Translations under genes and position numbers: made by a program
The notes under the pieces: model-generated
What the model saw: only the letters and a program-made list of their open reading frames with translations
The model's database searches: none
Told to the model about the DNA's origin: nothing
DNA from: Palsa-892 sp035555855
GTDB lineage: Bacteria > Pseudomonadota > Alphaproteobacteria > Rhizobiales > Xanthobacteraceae
Direction of reading: 5' to 3'
DNA: 52,247 nucleotides
NCBI GenBank assembly: GCA_035555855.1
Contig: DATMGD010000044.1
Span: 1-52,247 of the forward strand
Shown: in pieces, positions 24,469 to 32,708 of the stretch
Position numbering within the stretch: the first letter of the stretch is position 1
Layout of the letters: every line of letters starts with the position of its first letter

Positions 24469-27400
24469 CGCCGAACAGCCGGTGCATGTGTGCCATGGTG
24501 ATCGGGTTATGGGTGATGACCATGAAGCGGGTCTTGGTCGACTTGATCATGTCGTCGAGCAGCGCGCAGAAACGCTCGACGTTCGAATCGTCGAGCGGCG
24601 CGTCGACTTCGTCCAGCACGCAGATCGGCGCCGGATTGGTGAGGAACACCGCGAAAATCAGCGCCATGGCGGTGAGTGCCTGCTCGCCGCCTGAAAGCAG
24701 CGACAGCGTTTGAGGTTTCTTGCCCGGCGGGCGGGCGAGAATGTCGAGGCCGGCTTCCAGCGGATCGTCGGAGTCGGTCAAAATCAGCTCGGCGGTGCCG
24801 CCGCTGAACAGGCCCTTGAACAGTTTCTTGAAGTGCTCGTTCACTGTTTCAAACGACGCCGTGAGCCGCGCGCGCGCTTCCTTGTCGAGCGAGGTGATGC
24901 CCTGACGGAGCCGCTTGATCGCTTCGGTGAGATCGTCGCGCTCGGTGACCAGCCCCTCGTGCTGCTTCTGCACTTCCTCGAGTTCTTCATTGGCGCGCAG
25001 ATTCACCGCGCCAAGGCGTTCGCGCTCGGCCTCGTAGCGCGCGAGCTTGGATTCGACCGCCGAGCGATCCGGTTCGCCGTCGCCGTCCTGCTCGATGATT
25101 TCCTTGAGCCGGGCGCCGTCGGGAATTTCGCCGAGAAGTTCGGAGACTTCGCGGGCAAGACCCGTGCGGCGCTCGCGCGCGCCTTCGAGAAGCGCGCCGG
25201 CACGAGCCGCTTCCTCGCGCGCGTTCGAGAGTTCATCGAGCGCCGCGCGGCCTGCCTTGTCGGCTTCGGAAAGATTGTTCTCGGCTTCCTGCAGGCGGTC
25301 GGCTGCTTCGCGCCGCGTCGCCTCGGCTTCCGAAAGTTGCGACATCAGGGCATTGCGCTGTTCCTCGAACGCCTTCGGCGCATCATCGAGGGCCGCGCGC
25401 TCGGTGCGCGTTTCGGTGAGGCGCTCTTCGAGCGACTGCACGCGGCCTGCGGCGCCTTCCTGGCGCGCCTGCCACTCGGAGCGCTCCGAGCTGATGAAGT
25501 TGAGGCGCTGCGCGCGCGCCGTGCGCTCGCGCTCGACGCCTTCAAGCTCGGCCTTGGCGACGCCAAGCGCCGTGCGGTGCTCGGCAAGCAGGTTGCGCGT
25601 CGTTTCGAGATCGCTCTCTAATTTCTTGCCGTCCGGCAGCGACAGCACCGCCTCCTCAGCGGAGGTCTTGGCGCTCACGGCTTCTTCGCGCGCCGAGAGA
25701 AGGCGCGTACGTGCTTCGGCGGCGGCCGAAGCGCGGGCGGCGGCGTGGAACGCGGCGCGCGCTTCCTGCTCGGCGGCATCCGCCGCGAGCACCTCGGCCT
25801 CGGCCTGCTTTACTTCTTCGGCGCGGCGCGCGGCTTCCTGGCGCGCGGCTTCGATTTCGATATCGAGTTCGGCGAGACGATTTTTCGCAGCAAGCCTGCG
25901 CGCGGCGGCGGTCGGCGCGTCGGGCTTGGCGACGAAGCCGTCCCAGCGCCACAGATCGCCTTCCTTCGAAACCAGCCGCTGGCCGGTCGAAAGCCGTTGC
26001 GCAAGGCGTGCGCCGTCTTCGCGCGTCACGACGCCGATCTGCGCGAGGCGGCGGGCAAGCGCCGCCGGGGCATTCACAAACCCCGAGAGCGGCGAAGCGC
26101 CTTCGGGCAGCGCCGGATCGCCCGGCACCGGGCCTGCGCCCGACCAGTGCATCGGCGCGGAAGCGTCCGTCGGAGCCTCGAGGTCATCACCGAGCGCGGC
26201 GCCGAGCGCGGCTTCATAGCCGGCTTCGACCTGGATCGTTTCGACGACCGGCGGCCACAGCTTCTTTTCGGCAACGTCATGGGCCTTGGCGAGCGCCTTC
26301 GCCTCGGATTCGAGCCGATGCAAGTTGCTCTCGGCTGCGGCAAGGGGCTTCCTCGAGAGTTGCAGCGCCTGAAGCGCCGCCGAGCGCGCGGCTTCAGCGC
26401 GCACCGCGCGGTCATCGACCGCGGCGAGCGTTTCCTCGGACATCGCGCCGTCGGCGCCGCCGTCGATCGCGGAGATTTCGGCTTCCAGCTTTTCGAGCCG
26501 TGCCGTCTGCTCGGCGATCGCCCGGTCGAGCTGCTCGCGGCGCGCCGCATAGGCGGCAAGCGCCACGGTCGCTTCGCCAAAGGCGCGCTCGCTCACAGTG
26601 TGCTCTTGCTCGGCGGTGGTCAGCCGCGCGCGCAGGAATTCCTCGCCGCCCTGATTGTTCTGCGTTTCGTCCTTGAGCGCCGCTTCCTCGCGCTCGAGGC
26701 GGGCGAGCACTTCGGCGGCATCGACGCCGAGCGCGCGTTCGCGCTCCAAGTCCTGCGTGAGCTGCGCGATGCGCCGGTCGAGTTCGTCGACGCGGTTCTT
26801 GGCGCGCGTTTCTTCGCGGTCGAGATCGGCACGCGCGATGTTGAGGCGCTGGAGCGCCGCCGCGGCGACAGCTTCGGCTTCGCGCAGCGGATTGATTTTT
26901 TCGTGCAGCAGCGTCGAGAGCTTCACCGCTTCGGTTTCGATCGTGATCTTGTCGGCGACGGCGCGCTGCGTGAGGTGAACGGCGTTCTCGGCCTCGTTCA
27001 CCGTCTGCTCGGCTTCGCGCCAGCGCATCGCCATCAGGATGCTCTGCTGGCGGCGGATGTCGTTCGCGACGTTCTTGTAGCGCGTCGTCTGGCGCGCCTG
27101 GCGCTTCAGGCTTTCGATCTGGCTCGTGACCTGACCGATGACGTCTTCGAGCCGTTCGAGATTATGCTCGGCACCCTTGAGGCGGGTTTCGGCTTCGTGC
27201 TTGCGCGCATGGAGCCCCGCGATGCCGGCGGCTTCCTCGAGAATGCGGCGGCGCTGCTCGGGCTTGGCGTTGATGATCTCGCCGATCTGGCCCTGACGGA
27301 CGAGGGCCGGTGAGCGCGCGCCGGAGGAGGCGTCGGCAAAGAAGATGTGCACGTCGCGCTGGCGCACTTCGCGGCCGTTGATGCGATAGGTCGAGCCGGC

Positions 27401-27730
27401 TTCGCGCTCGATCCGGCGCGAGATTTCGATGATGTCTTCGTCGTTGAAGGCGGCGGGCGCGGTGCGGTCGGCGTTATCGAGCGTCAGCGTGACTTCGGCG
27501 TTGTTGCGCGCCGGGCGGTTGTTGGTGCCGGAGAAGATGACGTCGTCCATGCCCGAGGCGCGCATCGCCTTGTACGAGCTTTCGCCCATCACCCAGCGCA
27601 GCGCTTCGACGAGGTTGGACTTGCCGCAGCCGTTCGGGCCGACGACCCCGGTGAGACCGGGCTCGATCACGAAATCGGATGCCTCGACGAAGGATTTGAA
27701 GCCGAGGAGCCGGAGCTTGTTGAATTGCAT
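24392..27730 (-). CDS. smc: Chromosome segregation protein SMC
   Basis: A 1112 aa ABC-type ATPase that compacts and segregates chromosomes with ScpA and ScpB. Walker A GPNGCGKSN is at 31-39. Long coiled coils flank a hinge (roughly 480-620) that is short and variable. The signature LSGGEQALTAMAL and Walker B PICVLDEVDAPLDDSN are near the C-terminus, with the H-loop VITHNP. It is slightly shorter than the usual 1150-1190 aa. It heads a minus-strand run, 152 bases after dsbA, with its own ATG. The last 77 bases overlap the convergent acyltransferase gene. Confidence 0.95.
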   Translation of the reverse strand: MQFNKLRLLGFKSFVEASDFVIEPGLTGVVGPNGCGKSNLVEALRWVMGESSYKAMRASGMDDVIFSGTNNRPARNNAEVTLTLDNADRTAPAAFNDEDIIEISRRIEREAGSTYRINGREVRQRDVHIFFADASSGARSPALVRQGQIGEIINAKPEQRRRILEEAAGIAGLHARKHEAETRLKGAEHNLERLEDVIGQVTSQIESLKRQARQTTRYKNVANDIRRQQSILMAMRWREAEQTVNEAENAVHLTQRAVADKITIETEAVKLSTLLHEKINPLREAEAVAAAALQRLNIARADLDREETRAKNRVDELDRRIAQLTQDLERERALGVDAAEVLARLEREEAALKDETQNNQGGEEFLRARLTTAEQEHTVSERAFGEATVALAAYAARREQLDRAIAEQTARLEKLEAEISAIDGGADGAMSEETLAAVDDRAVRAEAARSAALQALQLSRKPLAAAESNLHRLESEAKALAKAHDVAEKKLWPPVVETIQVEAGYEAALGAALGDDLEAPTDASAPMHWSGAGPVPGDPALPEGASPLSGFVNAPAALARRLAQIGVVTREDGARLAQRLSTGQRLVSKEGDLWRWDGFVAKPDAPTAAARRLAAKNRLAELDIEIEAARQEAARRAEEVKQAEAEVLAADAAEQEARAAFHAAARASAAAEARTRLLSAREEAVSAKTSAEEAVLSLPDGKKLESDLETTRNLLAEHRTALGVAKAELEGVERERTARAQRLNFISSERSEWQARQEGAAGRVQSLEERLTETRTERAALDDAPKAFEEQRNALMSQLSEAEATRREAADRLQEAENNLSEADKAGRAALDELSNAREEAARAGALLEGARERRTGLAREVSELLGEIPDGARLKEIIEQDGDGEPDRSAVESKLARYEAERERLGAVNLRANEELEEVQKQHEGLVTERDDLTEAIKRLRQGITSLDKEARARLTASFETVNEHFKKLFKGLFSGGTAELILTDSDDPLEAGLDILARPPGKKPQTLSLLSGGEQALTAMALIFAVFLTNPAPICVLDEVDAPLDDSNVERFCALLDDMIKSTKTRFMVITHNPITMAHMHRLFGVTMGEQGVSQLVSVDLETAKQYQAA

Positions 27731-27882
27731 GATCCGCCTTCTAACGCACGAATACCGCTTTGATTCGGTGATGCGTTACCATGATCGGGCCTTTTCCGGG
27801 GTACAAGGCCCAGATCGTCCGAAGGCGCAAGGGGTTGGGGGAAACCGGGGATTTCCGGTTCCCGCCCGCCGTCAGCCCTCTG

Positions 27883-28521
27883 TCAGCCTTTGGTCAGGGG
27901 CGCGAGCGCCTTGTCGAAACCGGCCGGCGTCATCTCGCCCCGGAATACCTCGCCGTTGATGAAGATGGTCGGCGTCGAATCGACCTTGAATTTTTCGTAG
28001 GCGCGGCGGCCGACGCTGCGCAGTTCCTCGGCGAGCTTCTTGTCCTCGAGGCACTTGTTGAAGCTGTCTTCGGTGAAGCCGGCCTGCTTGGCGATGGTGA
28101 GGAGCTGCTTCACGGCATCGCGCGTAAAGGCCCAGTTCTGCTGCTGGGCGAACAGGACGTCGATGAGCGGGAAATATTTGTCGGCCGGCGCGCAGCGCGC
28201 CAGCATGAAAGCGCCGACATCCACGGGGTCGCGCGGGAACTCGCGGAAGATGAAGCGCACTTTGCCGGTGTCGATGTAGTTCTTCTTGAGCGACGGATAG
28301 ACCGTCGAATAGAAATGTGCGCAGTGCGGGCAGGTGAGCGAGGCGTATTCGATGATGGTGACGGGCGCGGTTTCGCTGCCCTGGATCTTGTCGCCGAGCG
28401 GACCGGGCTTTGCGAGTTCCGCGAGGTCAACGCCCTGCGCCCGCGCCGGGACCACGCCAAGCGCGCCTGCGAACAGCGCCGCACCGAAAAGCGAAACTAC
28501 TTGCCGCCGGTAAAAGCTCAC
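27883..28521 (-). CDS. DsbA-family thiol:disulfide oxidoreductase
   Basis: 212 aa with a signal peptide (cleavage near ARAQG, about residue 29), so periplasmic. A thioredoxin fold with active site C64-P-H-C67, the DsbA-type dipeptide, an inserted helical domain and the cis-proline segment STPTIFING. It resembles the short alphaproteobacterial DsbA-like proteins (Thioredoxin_4). In these genomes it typically lies between smc and the DUF721 gene. The region after its stop (27790-27882) has an imperfect GGAACCGG/CCGGTTTCC hairpin without T-run. Confidence 0.9.
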   Translation of the reverse strand: MSFYRRQVVSLFGAALFAGALGVVPARAQGVDLAELAKPGPLGDKIQGSETAPVTIIEYASLTCPHCAHFYSTVYPSLKKNYIDTGKVRFIFREFPRDPVDVGAFMLARCAPADKYFPLIDVLFAQQQNWAFTRDAVKQLLTIAKQAGFTEDSFNKCLEDKKLAEELRSVGRRAYEKFKVDSTPTIFINGEVFRGEMTPAGFDKALAPLTKG

Positions 28522-28619
28522 GTTGATCCTCCACTATAGCCGGGCCGAATACGATCAGGTTCTTTCCGGCAGTGTTCTAGCGATTGTGGCGAGCATGGGG
28601 AACGGAAAAATCGCGTCCA

Positions 28620-29117
28620 TCACGAGCGTTTGAGGTGGCCTTTGACGAGTGCGCCGAGGCGGGCCAGCGACTTTCCGAGCGCCTCGTCCTCGAACGGACC
28701 GATTTTCTGGGCAACGGCGGCAACCGCCGAAGCCTCCGGCTCGCGCGGCGGCGGGGGCGGCTGGTGGCGGCGGATCACCGGCCCCTGCCGGATCGTGACG
28801 CGGCCGACGCAGCGCCAGCCGAAGTAGCGGTTGACCCGCTCGATGATCTGGCCGGTCGAATGCTGCACTTCGATGGCGTAGGCGCCCTCGACACGGATGG
28901 TGAGCGAGCCGACGCTCTCGGGATCGTCGCGCCGCGGCCACACCAGCTTCACCGGCTCCGAGCGCTTCGAGAGTTCCGGCCCGACAATGTCTTCCCAATG
29001 CGTGATGATCTCGGTCGCCGCAAAGCCCTGCCGCTTGAACGCCTCGTTCATCGCCGCATTGACGAAATCGGCGAGCGGCGAGGCGGCGCGGCGTTTTTTG
29101 GTGGGCGGGACGGCCAT
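28620..29117 (-). CDS. DUF721 protein, DciA-like
   Basis: 165 aa. The DUF721 core is clear: ITHWEDIVGPELSKRSEPVKL, then LTIRVEGAYAIEVQHSTGQIIERVNRYFGW. DciA proteins recruit or load the replicative helicase in bacteria that lack DnaC/DnaI. A basic N-terminus (PPTKKRRA) and a proline-rich linker (QPPPPPREPE) are visible. The ATG at 29117 fits the family better than the open frame from 29183. It is divergent from mutY, with 40 bases between the two starts. Helicase-loading function here is inferred from the family. Confidence 0.82.
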   Translation of the reverse strand: MAVPPTKKRRAASPLADFVNAAMNEAFKRQGFAATEIITHWEDIVGPELSKRSEPVKLVWPRRDDPESVGSLTIRVEGAYAIEVQHSTGQIIERVNRYFGWRCVGRVTIRQGPVIRRHQPPPPPREPEASAVAAVAQKIGPFEDEALGKSLARLGALVKGHLKRS

Positions 29118-29157
29118 CGGGATTGCGTTTGCCGGACGGGTTAGGTGAGGCTCGACT

Positions 29158-30252
29158 ATGAGCCGCGCCAACCTTGCCGTCAAAGCACCTGCCGGGAACG
29201 ATATGCCCGAGCCGAAGGCATTGCTGGCCTGGTACGACCGCCACCGGCGCGACCTGCCGTGGCGCGCGAAACCCGGCGAGAAGAGCGATCCTTATAGAGT
29301 GTGGCTCTCCGAGGTCATGCTCCAGCAGACGCGCGTCGAGACGGTCGCGCGCTATTACGAAGTTTTTCTCTCAAAATTCCCGACCGTCGAAAAGCTCGCC
29401 AAAGCGCCGCTCGAGAATGTGCTGAAGACTTGGGCGGGGCTTGGCTATTACGCGCGAGCGCGCAATCTTCACGCCTGCGCGCGCGTAGTGGCGAAGGAAC
29501 ACGGCGGCAAATTCCCCGACACTGAGCAAGGTTTGCGCGAGCTGCCGGGTATCGGCGGCTATACGGCTGCCGCCATTGCCGCGATTGCTTTCGGCCGCAA
29601 AGCCGCGCCGATGGACGGCAATATCGAACGTGTCGTCGCGCGGCTTTATCGGATCGAGACGCCGCTGCCTGCGGCAAAGCCTGAATTGCAGACGCTTGCG
29701 GCATCCTTAGTGCCCGCGAAGCGCGCAGGCGATTTCGCGCAGGCGATGATGGATCTCGGCTCGATGATCTGCACGCCGAAGAATCCGTCCTGCATGTTGT
29801 GTTCGTGGAACGATGTTTGTGCCGCGCGCCAGAGCGGTTCGCCGGAAAACTATCCGCGCCGCCTGCCGAAGGCCGAAGGCAAGCTGCGCCGAGGCGCTGC
29901 CTTTGTCGTGCTGCGCGAGGACGGCACGGTGCTCTTGCGCCGCCGCCCGCGCCGCGGGTTACTCGGCGGCATGAGTGAAGTGCCGAACACCGAATGGAGC
30001 GCGAGTTTCGACGAGAAAAGCGCGCCGCAATTCGCGCCGCTAACGGCGAAGTGGCGCAGGAAGCCGGGCTATGTGCGCCACGTCTTCACGCATTTTCCGC
30101 TCGAGCTTTCGGTGTATGTCGCCGAAGTGCCAAAACAAACGCCCGCTCCGAAGGGCGGGCGTTTTGCGAAGCTCACGAAACTGGAGAGTGAAGCGCTGCC
30201 GTCGCTGATGCGCAAAGTGATCGCGCACGGGCTCGAAGGCAAGGGTGGCTAA
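29158..30252 (+). CDS. mutY: A/G-specific adenine glycosylase
   Basis: Removes adenine mispaired with 8-oxoguanine. 364 aa. E52 (LSEVMLQQT) and D153 (PMDGNIERVV) are the catalytic pair; the helix-hairpin-helix is LPGIGGYTAAAI (129-140). The 4Fe-4S cluster ligands are complete: C205-x6-C212-x2-C215-x5-C221. The C-terminal NUDIX-like domain that reads 8-oxoG (about 235-350) is present. An internal ATG at codon 16 (29203) is an alternative start; the first ATG adds 15 residues. Confidence 0.94.
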   Translation: MSRANLAVKAPAGNDMPEPKALLAWYDRHRRDLPWRAKPGEKSDPYRVWLSEVMLQQTRVETVARYYEVFLSKFPTVEKLAKAPLENVLKTWAGLGYYARARNLHACARVVAKEHGGKFPDTEQGLRELPGIGGYTAAAIAAIAFGRKAAPMDGNIERVVARLYRIETPLPAAKPELQTLAASLVPAKRAGDFAQAMMDLGSMICTPKNPSCMLCSWNDVCAARQSGSPENYPRRLPKAEGKLRRGAAFVVLREDGTVLLRRRPRRGLLGGMSEVPNTEWSASFDEKSAPQFAPLTAKWRRKPGYVRHVFTHFPLELSVYVAEVPKQTPAPKGGRFAKLTKLESEALPSLMRKVIAHGLEGKGG

Positions 30253-30467
30253 GCGTCCGACTGAATTCTGCGTTGCCACGAGAAATAGGGTAGCGCGAAC
30301 AAATACAATCCCGTGAACAGCAATAAGAAAAGCGGCAACAGCGGCGAATAGACCAGCCACGGGGGCGGTGTTCCTATTGCCATGGCGACGAAGTTCGCGA
30401 TGACGCTTATCGTGAACACAATGGATATCCAGCGGTGAATTTGCCGAGTCCAATAATTCAACTTCAA
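30249..30467 (-). CDS. Small two-helix membrane protein (TTG start)
   Basis: 72 aa. Begins LKLNYWTRQIHRW, then helix VFTISVIANFVAMAIG, a loop with PPPW, and helix LLPLFLLLFTGLYLFALPY, ending in WQRRIQSDA. The TTG at 30467 is preceded by a near-perfect SD (GGGAGG, 8-base spacing), which decides the start. It follows the SRPBCC gene by 37 bases and is the third gene of the ArsR operon. Its stop overlaps the convergent mutY stop by 4 bases. Similar small proteins occur beside ArsR/SRPBCC pairs, to my memory; function unknown. Confidence 0.68.
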   Translation of the reverse strand: MKLNYWTRQIHRWISIVFTISVIANFVAMAIGTPPPWLVYSPLLPLFLLLFTGLYLFALPYFSWQRRIQSDA

Positions 30468-30504
30468 CGCGATTTCCTCCCGGTTTGAATGCAGGAGCGC
30501 TGAC

Positions 30505-30915
30505 TCAATCCGTCCGCGCGAGGACTTCTTCCAGCTTGCCCAAGAATTTCTGCCATCCGTATTGCGCGCCGCGATAGGCTTGCTGCTGATCTGGCCGGAA
30601 ACCCGTTTGCTCCATGCGCAGATGGGTTCCTGTGCCCGTCGGCGTGAGAGTCCATGTAACAATGCTCTCGAGGCCAAGCGCGGCCCACGTGTAGGCGAGC
30701 TTCTTGTTCGGCTCGACCACAAGCACTTCGCAATCGACAGCGCCCCAGTCCCCGCGAAAATTGAAGCCGTGACCTGCGACAGCTTTGAAGTCGCTTTTCA
30801 TCAGCCATTCTTCGATCAGATGCGGCTCGGTGAGCGCCCGCCAGACTTTTTCCGGAGAATGAGCGACTTCGCGTTCGATGACGACCGAGCGCTTTTCGGC
30901 GATGGCGTCATTCAT
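30505..30915 (-). CDS. SRPBCC / AHSA1-type protein
   Basis: 136 aa START-like fold (activator of Hsp90 ATPase homology group). Visible signature: VIEREVAHSPEKVWRALTEPHLIEEWL near the N-terminus, then FNFRGDWGAVDCEVLVVEPNKKLAYTW and a C-terminal helix GWQKFLGKLEEVL. These proteins bind a hydrophobic ligand in a deep cavity; in ArsR-linked operons the ligand and role are mostly unknown. Its ATG overlaps the ArsR stop by 4 bases (translational coupling). Confidence 0.87.
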   Translation of the reverse strand: MNDAIAEKRSVVIEREVAHSPEKVWRALTEPHLIEEWLMKSDFKAVAGHGFNFRGDWGAVDCEVLVVEPNKKLAYTWAALGLESIVTWTLTPTGTGTHLRMEQTGFRPDQQQAYRGAQYGWQKFLGKLEEVLARTD

Positions 30916-31235
30916 TGGTCCATCCTTTTCAGGAGATCTTCGAGACGATCGAGGTGGCGCTGCCAGAATCCGGTCATCTGGCTCGTCCAATCGGTCAGCG
31001 GCGCCAGCGCGCCAGGCTGCGCGCTGTAATGTGTCTGACGGCCATCCTGGCGATCGCGTACCAACCCGGCTTGTTTCAGGACGCCCAGATGCTTCGATAC
31101 GGCTGGTTGCGAGACTTTGGCCCGGACCGTCAGGGCTCCGACCGTCTGCTCTCCTTCGCGGCATAAGCGCTCGAAGATGGCCCTGCGGGTCGGGTCGGCA
31201 AGCGTTCGGAAGATCGCGTCGTGTGCAGCCGGCAT
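30912..31235 (-). CDS. ArsR-family (winged HTH) transcriptional regulator
   Basis: 107 aa. DPTRRAIFERLCREGEQTVGALTVRAKVSQPAVSKHLGVLKQAGLVRDRQDGRQTHY is a textbook ArsR winged helix. There is one cysteine in the N-terminal helix and no CxC metal motif, so it is unlikely to be a metal sensor. It belongs to the ArsR group paired with SRPBCC proteins. A promoter (31268-31297) and palindrome (31241-31264) lie directly before it, as expected for autorepression. Confidence 0.9.
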   Translation of the reverse strand: MPAAHDAIFRTLADPTRRAIFERLCREGEQTVGALTVRAKVSQPAVSKHLGVLKQAGLVRDRQDGRQTHYSAQPGALAPLTDWTSQMTGFWQRHLDRLEDLLKRMDQ

Positions 31236-31240
31236 TTTTA

Positions 31241-31264
31241 ATCAATAACCCTGTGGTTATTAAT
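31241..31264 (-). promoter_or_regulatory. Candidate ArsR operator
   Basis: Inverted repeat AATAACC (31244-31250), 4-base centre CTGT, GGTTATT (31255-31261), with partly matching flanks (31241-31264). It covers the expected transcription start, 6 bases from the arsR ATG. ArsR proteins typically bind AT-rich palindromes between the -10 and the start codon. Confidence 0.7.
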
Positions 31265-31267
31265 CAA

Positions 31268-31297
31268 CATATAGCCAGCGAGTTATGTATTAGTCAA
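31268..31297 (-). promoter_or_regulatory. Promoter of the arsR-SRPBCC-membrane protein operon
   Basis: On the minus strand TTGACT (31292-31297), 18-base spacer, TATATG (31268-31273). The operator follows immediately downstream. Confidence 0.65.
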
Positions 31298-31345
31298 GCG
31301 TGATGCTTTTATCCGGAAGCAGGCGATGACTGTACGCAGGCGGCT

Positions 31346-32536
31346 TTAGGCGCAGGCGCTCATCTCGGCGCGCACGATCGAGCGGAATTCGTCGATCGAC
31401 TTGAGGCCCTTTTTGTCCTCGACGTGCCAGAAGTCCCAGCCGTTGCAGGCTTCCTGGCCTTGTGCGATCGCACCGATCTTGTGGATCGAGCCGACGACCT
31501 GCGCGCCGGGCTGCTTGCCTTTCGGCGCGGTCTGCAACGTGAGCGAGCCATCGGGACGAACGACCGCGCGCACGCGGCCCTTGATGTCGGTGACGGTCGC
31601 GCCCGCTTTGATGAAGCCGCGCTCGATCAGCGAGGAGAACGCAACGCGCGGCGCTTCGCGCGCCGAGAGGAACGGCACCAGCGTCGCCTCGTCGAGCGGC
31701 GTGATGGCGTTGATGCGCTTCATCGCGGCGGCAGCATAGGTCTTGTCGCGCTCGATGCCGACGAAGTGACGGCCGAGGCGCTTGGCGACGGCGCCCGTCG
31801 TGCCCGATCCGAAGAACGGATCGAGCACGACGTCCCCCGGCTTCGACGCAGATAGAATCGCACGCGCGAGCAGCGCTTCCGGTTTCTGCGTCGGGTGAAC
31901 CTTCTTGCCGCCGGAATCTTTCAAACGCTCGTCGCCGGTGCAGAGCGGGATCGTCCAGTCGGAGCGCACCTGCACGTCTTCGTTGCCGGCTTTGAGCGCG
32001 TCGTAGTTGAAAGTGTATTTCGACGACTGGTCGCGCGACGCCCAGATCAGCGTCTCATGCGCATTGGTGAAACGGCGGCCGCGGAAATTCGGCATCGGGT
32101 TGGACTTGCGCCAGATCACATCGTTCAGGACCCAGAAGCCGAGGTCCTGCAAGATCGTGCCGACGCGGAAAATGTTGTGATAGGAGCCGATGACCCACAA
32201 GGTCGCGTTCGGCTTCATGGCGCGCCGCGCGGCCAGAAGCCAGGCGCGGGTGAAATTGTCGTAGGCCTCGAAGCTCGCGAACTTGTCCCAGTCGTCGTCG
32301 ACGGCATCGACCTTCGAGTCGTCGGGGCGCTTCAAGTCGCTCTGGAGCTGCAAGTTATAGGGCGGGTCGGCGAACACCATGTCGATCGAGCCGGCCGGGA
32401 GCTTCGAAAGCTCCGCGATGCAGTCGCCGACATGGATGCGGTTGAGGAAATCGCCTGCGCCGGTTTCGGCGCCGCCCTTTGAGGTTAAACGGGGCGCCCC
32501 GCGGGACGCCCCGATACGCATTACCTTCATACGCAT
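31346..32536 (-). CDS. ccrM: CcrM-type cell-cycle DNA adenine methyltransferase (GANTC)
   Basis: Methylates adenine in GANTC once per cell cycle. 396 aa from the first ATG. The beta-class layout is visible: MVFADPPYNLQL (DPPY), then VIGSYHNIFRVGTILQDLGFW, KVHPTQKP, and LDPFFGSGTTGAVAKRLGRHFVGIE (SAM-binding FxGxG). The roughly 85-residue C-terminal extension ending EACNGWDFWHVEDKKGLKSIDEFRSIVRAEM is specific to CcrM. The start is uncertain: a TTG (32557) and three ATGs (32536, 32530, 32521) are in frame within a 15-bp tandem repeat, none with a good SD. A CtrA-like box with a GANTC site lies upstream at 32618-32631. Confidence 0.93.
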   Translation of the reverse strand: MRMKVMRIGASRGAPRLTSKGGAETGAGDFLNRIHVGDCIAELSKLPAGSIDMVFADPPYNLQLQSDLKRPDDSKVDAVDDDWDKFASFEAYDNFTRAWLLAARRAMKPNATLWVIGSYHNIFRVGTILQDLGFWVLNDVIWRKSNPMPNFRGRRFTNAHETLIWASRDQSSKYTFNYDALKAGNEDVQVRSDWTIPLCTGDERLKDSGGKKVHPTQKPEALLARAILSASKPGDVVLDPFFGSGTTGAVAKRLGRHFVGIERDKTYAAAAMKRINAITPLDEATLVPFLSAREAPRVAFSSLIERGFIKAGATVTDIKGRVRAVVRPDGSLTLQTAPKGKQPGAQVVGSIHKIGAIAQGQEACNGWDFWHVEDKKGLKSIDEFRSIVRAEMSACA

Positions 32537-32617
32537 TACCCGATACGCGATACGCAACTGGAACTGACGAAAGCAGTTCTAAGCCCTTGCGGGTAAAGGG
32601 CAGGTAAAGGCTAACCT

Positions 32618-32631
32618 TAATGAATCATTAC
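32618..32631. promoter_or_regulatory. CtrA-like box enclosing a GANTC site, upstream of ccrM
   Basis: TTA-centred motif TTAATGAATCATTAC; read as TTAA-N7-TTAC (about 32617-32631), one mismatch from the CtrA consensus TTAA-N7-TTAA. The spacer contains GAATC (32622-32626), the sequence CcrM itself methylates. In Caulobacter ccrM is activated by CtrA and its promoter region has GANTC sites. It is about 80-110 bases before the candidate ccrM starts. Confidence 0.5.
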
Positions 32632-32662
32632 GAAATTTGGCGTCGCCGTATCGCTTTGGGAC

Positions 32663-32708
32663 GGCGGCTTTGAGCAAAAAAGCCGCCACCTTCGGCTTTT
32701 GCCGAAGG
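32663..32708 (-). terminator. Adjacent hairpins downstream of the radical SAM gene
   Basis: Two inverted repeats: GGCGGCTTT (32663-32671) with AAAGCCGCC (32679-32687), and CCTTCGGC (32689-32696) with GCCGAAGG (32701-32708) around a four-base loop. On the minus strand the second hairpin is followed after 7 bases by TTTTTT. Together they could end the radical SAM transcript before ccrM. Confidence 0.5.

Noticed and set aside
24710..27313. Long plus-strand frames opposite smc
   Set aside because: Shadows of the smc coiled-coil; Arg/Ala/Phe-rich with no motif.
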